Made by a program: the position numbers and the translations under genes
DNA from: Gemmatimonadota bacterium
GTDB taxonomy: Bacteria; Gemmatimonadota; Gemmatimonadetes; Longimicrobiales; Gaopeijiaceae
Reading direction: 5' to 3'
NCBI GenBank assembly: GCA_022823365.1
Contig: JAJDXG010000046.1
Location: 1-64,000, forward strand
Length of the DNA: 64,000 nt
Shown here: piece after piece, positions 60,940-64,000 of the stretch
Position numbering within the stretch: the stretch's first letter is position 1
How the letters are laid out: each line of letters begins with the position of its first letter
Notes under the pieces: generated by a model
Seen by the model: only the letters and a program-made list of their open reading frames with translations
Told to the model about the DNA's origin: nothing
The model's database searches: none

Positions 60940-62186
60940 GATTCCTCCCCGGGGCCGCCGCCCATGGCGCGCACGAGGTTGTAGTAGGCGATCCAGGCTT
61001 CCGCCCGCAGGGTGAGCGCGCTGAGCCGGGCATCCCTGAAGGCCCCCGTTGCGTCCAGGAACTCCACCAGCGTCATCTCGCCCTCATCGTACGCCATCCT
61101 GGCTGCCGAGAGGAGCACCTCGGCTTCGGCCATGATGCCTTCGCCCGTGACCTGCAGGCGTTCACGCGCGACCGAGTACAGATCGGACGCATCGACAAGG
61201 TCCAGTTCGGCCTGGCGCCGGAGGAGGTCCAGTCCCGATGTGGCCGCCGATTCGCGCGCGGCGGCCTCTTCGCGGGCGCCCCCGGCCCGGTTGAAGATCG
61301 GCAGGGGCAGGTCGACCCCGAGCGTCGCGCCCTTAAAGCCGTCCGCGTGCTCCTTGTACGCGAGGCTCAAGGTGGGATCGGGCACCCACTCCAGGTTCGC
61401 GACCCGGTGTTGGGCTCGGGCCGCGTCCAGCTCCCGCGCGGCCGCCTCCAGATCGGGACGCCGGGAGAGGGCATCGCGGGCGCTCCCGGAGGCGATGGCG
61501 GGCGGCACGCCGACTATCGCACCCGCGGGTCCCAGCTCGTGCAGGGAAACTTCCGGAAGGACCAGGGACCCCAGCAGCCTGCGGGCGGCGCGGCTCCGGA
61601 GCTCCGCATCCACCTCATCCTTTTCGGCCTGAATCCGCCCGAGGCGCAGACGCCGGGTTTCGTACCCCGAGATGTCGCCCGCCTCGAGCCGCTGCTCCGC
61701 CGCGCGCGTTACCACCTGGATCATCTCCGCAGCCTGCCCGATGGTGCGCTCCGCCTCCTCCGCGAGCCAGGCGCGCACATAGGCCTCGCGGACGGCGAAG
61801 ACCAGCTGCAGCGAGTCCGCTCGAAACCGGGCTTCGGCCCCGGTGATGGTGTGGCGGGCAGCCACTCCGCGGGCCACGGTGCGACCCGGCCATTCGATCT
61901 GCTGCATCAGCCCTGCGGTCGCTTCCCAGTAATCTTCGCCCGAGCGACTCAGATCTTCACGCAGGAGCGAGAAGGCGGGGTTGGCGTAGCTGCGGGACTG
62001 GCGCGCCCGGCCCGCGATCCCCGCCGCGTCGGCCCGGGCCATGCGCAGCGCGGGGCTGTTCTCGGCGAAGGCTTCCAGCGCTTCCGCGAGCGTGACCCGC
62101 GGCACGCCGTCCTGTCCCAGCAGGGCGAGAGGCCCCGAGGCGAGAGCACCCGTCAAGAAGACCACACCGACCTGCGTCAATCGCAT
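60936..62186 (-). CDS. TolC-family outer membrane protein
   Basis: 416 residues with a signal peptide (VGVVFLTGALASGPLALLGQ). Two OEP-type repeats with long helices (NSPALRMARADAAGIAGRAR, RPDLEAAARELDAARAQHRV) and strand segments (TLSLAYKEHADGFKGATLGV) are seen. It is the outer-membrane channel of the tripartite pump. It heads the leftward operon and overlaps the adaptor by four bases. The subgroup resembles CzcC. Confidence 0.85.
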   Translation of the reverse strand: MRLTQVGVVFLTGALASGPLALLGQDGVPRVTLAEALEAFAENSPALRMARADAAGIAGRARQSRSYANPAFSLLREDLSRSGEDYWEATAGLMQQIEWPGRTVARGVAARHTITGAEARFRADSLQLVFAVREAYVRAWLAEEAERTIGQAAEMIQVVTRAAEQRLEAGDISGYETRRLRLGRIQAEKDEVDAELRSRAARRLLGSLVLPEVSLHELGPAGAIVGVPPAIASGSARDALSRRPDLEAAARELDAARAQHRVANLEWVPDPTLSLAYKEHADGFKGATLGVDLPLPIFNRAGGAREEAAARESAATSGLDLLRRQAELDLVDASDLYSVARERLQVTGEGIMAEAEVLLSAARMAYDEGEMTLVEFLDATGAFRDARLSALTLRAEAWIAYYNLVRAMGGGPGEES

Positions 62187-62276
62187 CTTGCCTCCCCGAG
62201 GAATTCACCGCCCGGACCTCAGCAAGGATGATATGGCTTCGCGGCGGACCGGGCGAAACGGCGGGGAACGTGTCTC

Positions 62277-63197
62277 CTATCCCCCCAGCGCCGCCCTGGC
62301 CGCGGCTGCCGCGGACGCCGCGTAGCCGCCGCCGAAGAGCCGTGCGTGCACCAGCAGCGGGTAGAGCTGGTACGCGGGCCGCCGTCGCAGATGGCCCGGC
62401 TGAAGCGGCCAGGCATCCTCGTAGTCCTCGCGGAAGGCCCCCGAGAAGCCGCCGAACAGGTCGGCCATGGCCAGGTCCACCTCGCGGTGACCGACGTACA
62501 CCGCCGGGTCGATGAGCACGGGCGCGCCACCGCGGGCGAAGAGCACGTTGCCGGACCAGAGGTCGCCATGGAGGAGGGAAGGGCCGTCGGCCGCCGCCGC
62601 CGGACCGAGGAGTTCGCCCGCGCGCTCGGCAACCGCTTCTACGATGCTCGCCTGGGCCGCCGAGAAAGCCCCCCGCGCGCGCAACTCCCGCGCCAGCGGT
62701 CGGATGCGGCGCTCCGCCCAGAAGCCGGCCCAGTCGTCGCTCCACCCGTTGGGCTGCGGCAGCGATCCGATCAGGTTGTCGCCGCTCCACCCGAAGCGGG
62801 CAACCGGACCTCCCGGGCCCGGGTCCCGGTGGAGTGCGGCCAGCTCCCGGCCCAGCCGCATCCAGCCCGTTCTGCCGGGCCGGCCCTCCTCGATCCACTC
62901 CAGGAGCAGCCACGCGACCTCGTCACCGGGCCCGCTGGCGGCCATGACGGACGGCACCCGCACCGCGCCCGATGCCGCCAGCGCCGCCAGGCCTTCGGAC
63001 TCCACGCCGAAGAAACGATGATCCGCCTGCCGGTTCCACTTGACAAAGAAGTCGCCCCGGGTGGTGCGCAGGGCGCTGCCCTGGTTGATGCATCCTCCTC
63101 CGACGGGACTGGCGCTCAGGACGTCGGCGGAACCCAGGCCGATCGCGCGGCAGGCGCTCTGCACCGCGATCGCGGTCGGACCACGGCTCGGCTCCAC
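62277..63197 (-). CDS. Fructosamine-3-kinase family protein
   Basis: 306 residues from the GTG at 63197 (VEPSRGPTAIAVQSACRAIG); no suitable ATG exists, and 306 residues fits the family length of about 290. Kinase features: GGGCINQGSALRTTRGDFFV then KWN (ATP-binding lysine), LLHGDLWSGNVLF (catalytic Asp loop) and VLIDPAVYVGHREVDLAM (metal-binding Asp). FN3K-type enzymes phosphorylate sugar-lysine adducts and so reverse protein glycation. The gene follows the MerR-like gene by 34 bases in the same direction. Confidence 0.88.
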   Translation of the reverse strand: MEPSRGPTAIAVQSACRAIGLGSADVLSASPVGGGCINQGSALRTTRGDFFVKWNRQADHRFFGVESEGLAALAASGAVRVPSVMAASGPGDEVAWLLLEWIEEGRPGRTGWMRLGRELAALHRDPGPGGPVARFGWSGDNLIGSLPQPNGWSDDWAGFWAERRIRPLARELRARGAFSAAQASIVEAVAERAGELLGPAAAADGPSLLHGDLWSGNVLFARGGAPVLIDPAVYVGHREVDLAMADLFGGFSGAFREDYEDAWPLQPGHLRRRPAYQLYPLLVHARLFGGGYAASAAAAARAALGG

Positions 63198-63231
63198 GGC
63201 CTCGATGTCCCGCTTTCCGCCGGTCCGGCGC

Positions 63232-64000
63232 CTACTCGTCCGGCTCGCCCGAACTTCGCTCGACCCGCTGACTGCGGATCTCCAGCACCTGCCGCAGCAG
63301 ACGCCCGGCGACGCGCAGGAGGAACGCGTCCTCATCCGCCATCCCCCGGATCGAGAGCCGGATGTCCGAGGTGACCTCGACCTGCGACCAGGTGTCGATG
63401 GCGTCCGGAGCGAGTTCGCGGCGCCGCCGGGCCTGGGACCGCAGTTCATTCAGCACCCACGACAGCTGATTCGCGAGGGTATCGGCTTCCTCGTCCGGAT
63501 CGCCCGTGCTCCGATGCCGGCCAGCGGAGTCGGTCGCTCCGTCGTCCTCGAACAGGGATGCCGGAGGCCGGGGAGCGGCCAGGTACATCGCGCCGGGGTC
63601 CTCGATCTCCCGGGGCATCGCCACCGCGAGTTCATCCATGTCTCCCTGGGGTTCGCGTTCTTCCATGGCTCGCACGTCGGGTGTCCGGTCCTCGATGAAC
63701 GGGGGCGCGGGCCCCTGGGCCAGGAGCCGCTTCCGGAGCGCGGCCACCCGGTCGACCATGGAACGCTGCTCGACGGACGCGAGGGAGACGATGTCGGAGG
63801 TCATCGGGGTGTCGCCGGCGGCGACGCTCGCGACCAGCCCGGGGGGCAGGGCCTCGAACAGCTCGCGCAGCTCGCGGAGGGGCACCGGCCGGATCTCGCT
63901 CTCCGCCTCGGCCTCGCGCACGCGGCGGACAAAGAGGAGTCGATCCCGCACCAGCTCGGGATAGCGGGTGCGCGGCCCTCGTCGGCCCACCCGCGGAAGC
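63232..64000 (-). CDS. MerR-like transcriptional regulator, C-terminal part (partial)
   Basis: The frame is open to the window edge, so the 5' end is missing. It reads GRRGPRTRYPELVRDRLLFV, RRVREAEAESEIRPVPLREL, RELFEALPPGLVASVAAG, the wing and second helix of a MerR-type DNA-binding domain. A long acidic, Pro-rich linker follows, then VEVTSDIRLSIRGMADEDAF, a beta-rich C-terminal segment that could sense a ligand. It precedes the fructosamine kinase on the same strand. The target is unknown. Confidence 0.65.
   Translation of the reverse strand, partial: LPRVGRRGPRTRYPELVRDRLLFVRRVREAEAESEIRPVPLRELRELFEALPPGLVASVAAGDTPMTSDIVSLASVEQRSMVDRVAALRKRLLAQGPAPPFIEDRTPDVRAMEEREPQGDMDELAVAMPREIEDPGAMYLAAPRPPASLFEDDGATDSAGRHRSTGDPDEEADTLANQLSWVLNELRSQARRRRELAPDAIDTWSQVEVTSDIRLSIRGMADEDAFLLRVAGRLLRQVLEIRSQRVERSSGEPDE

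Overview
This window is GC-rich, densely packed bacterial chromosome. The gene repertoire suggests a Gemmatimonadota-like lineage: secreted BNR/VPS10-type propeller proteins, exported amidohydrolases, a variant secreted creatininase, a lipoprotein M14 carboxypeptidase and heavy-metal RND pumps. That assignment is inference from gene content; no rRNA or tRNA was seen.

Layout. 0-1 kb: the C-terminal end of a tyrosine recombinase and two tandem fragments resembling a TonB-plug protein, so an old mobile-element edge. 1-7.4 kb: a small membrane protein, quinone oxidoreductase, secreted creatininase-like protein, ALDH7-type dehydrogenase, a coiled-coil membrane protein, a frameshifted nitrilase and a Phd/VapC toxin-antitoxin pair. 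7.4-17.6 kb: two large paralogous secreted BNR propeller proteins flank a second coiled-coil paralogue and a two-subunit Tat-exported molybdenum hydroxylase. 17.7-28 kb: tandem HELGH membrane peptidases, a HigA antitoxin fused to a toxin stub, a macrodomain protein, DUF3224 protein, lipoprotein, BCCT transporter, M14 carboxypeptidase, fatty-acid-hydroxylase-type enzyme, thymidine kinase and an unknown membrane protein. 28-33 kb: two adjoining amidohydrolase genes and an NTF2-like protein. 33.3-39.9 kb: a CusCBA copper/silver efflux operon.

40-55.7 kb is an accessory, defence-like island. It starts with an MscS channel translationally coupled to a 1062-residue STAND/AAA-like protein with a degenerate P-loop. 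The 3' end of that ATPase gene is repeated 5.5 kb further on. Between the two copies lie a 1336-residue HTH plus nuclease-like protein, an N-terminal scrap resembling hsdM, and a DUF433/DUF5615 toxin-antitoxin pair. Beyond the second copy is a leftward cluster: a DECH-box SF2 helicase, two overlapping paralogous genes of unknown function, a spacer with a weak ORF, and a Shedu-type (DUF4263) nuclease whose 5' part is separated by one in-frame amber codon. A short beta-rich module (GG-x-F-x-V-N/T-E...V-x-x-P...Y/F-x-G) occurs once in the helicase tail and twice in each paralogue. I consider this cluster the best candidate for an undescribed antiphage system.

56-64 kb: a second RND efflux operon (TolC-like, adaptor, CzcA-like pump), a fructosamine-kinase-family protein and the C-terminal part of a MerR-like regulator running off the window.

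Regulatory DNA of note: a 25-bp palindrome at 3.2 and 14.2 kb, three direct repeats of 22-bp period upstream of tdk, a shared 29-nt element upstream of both coiled-coil genes, and dyads at two toxin-antitoxin loci. No CRISPR array or intact insertion sequence was seen.
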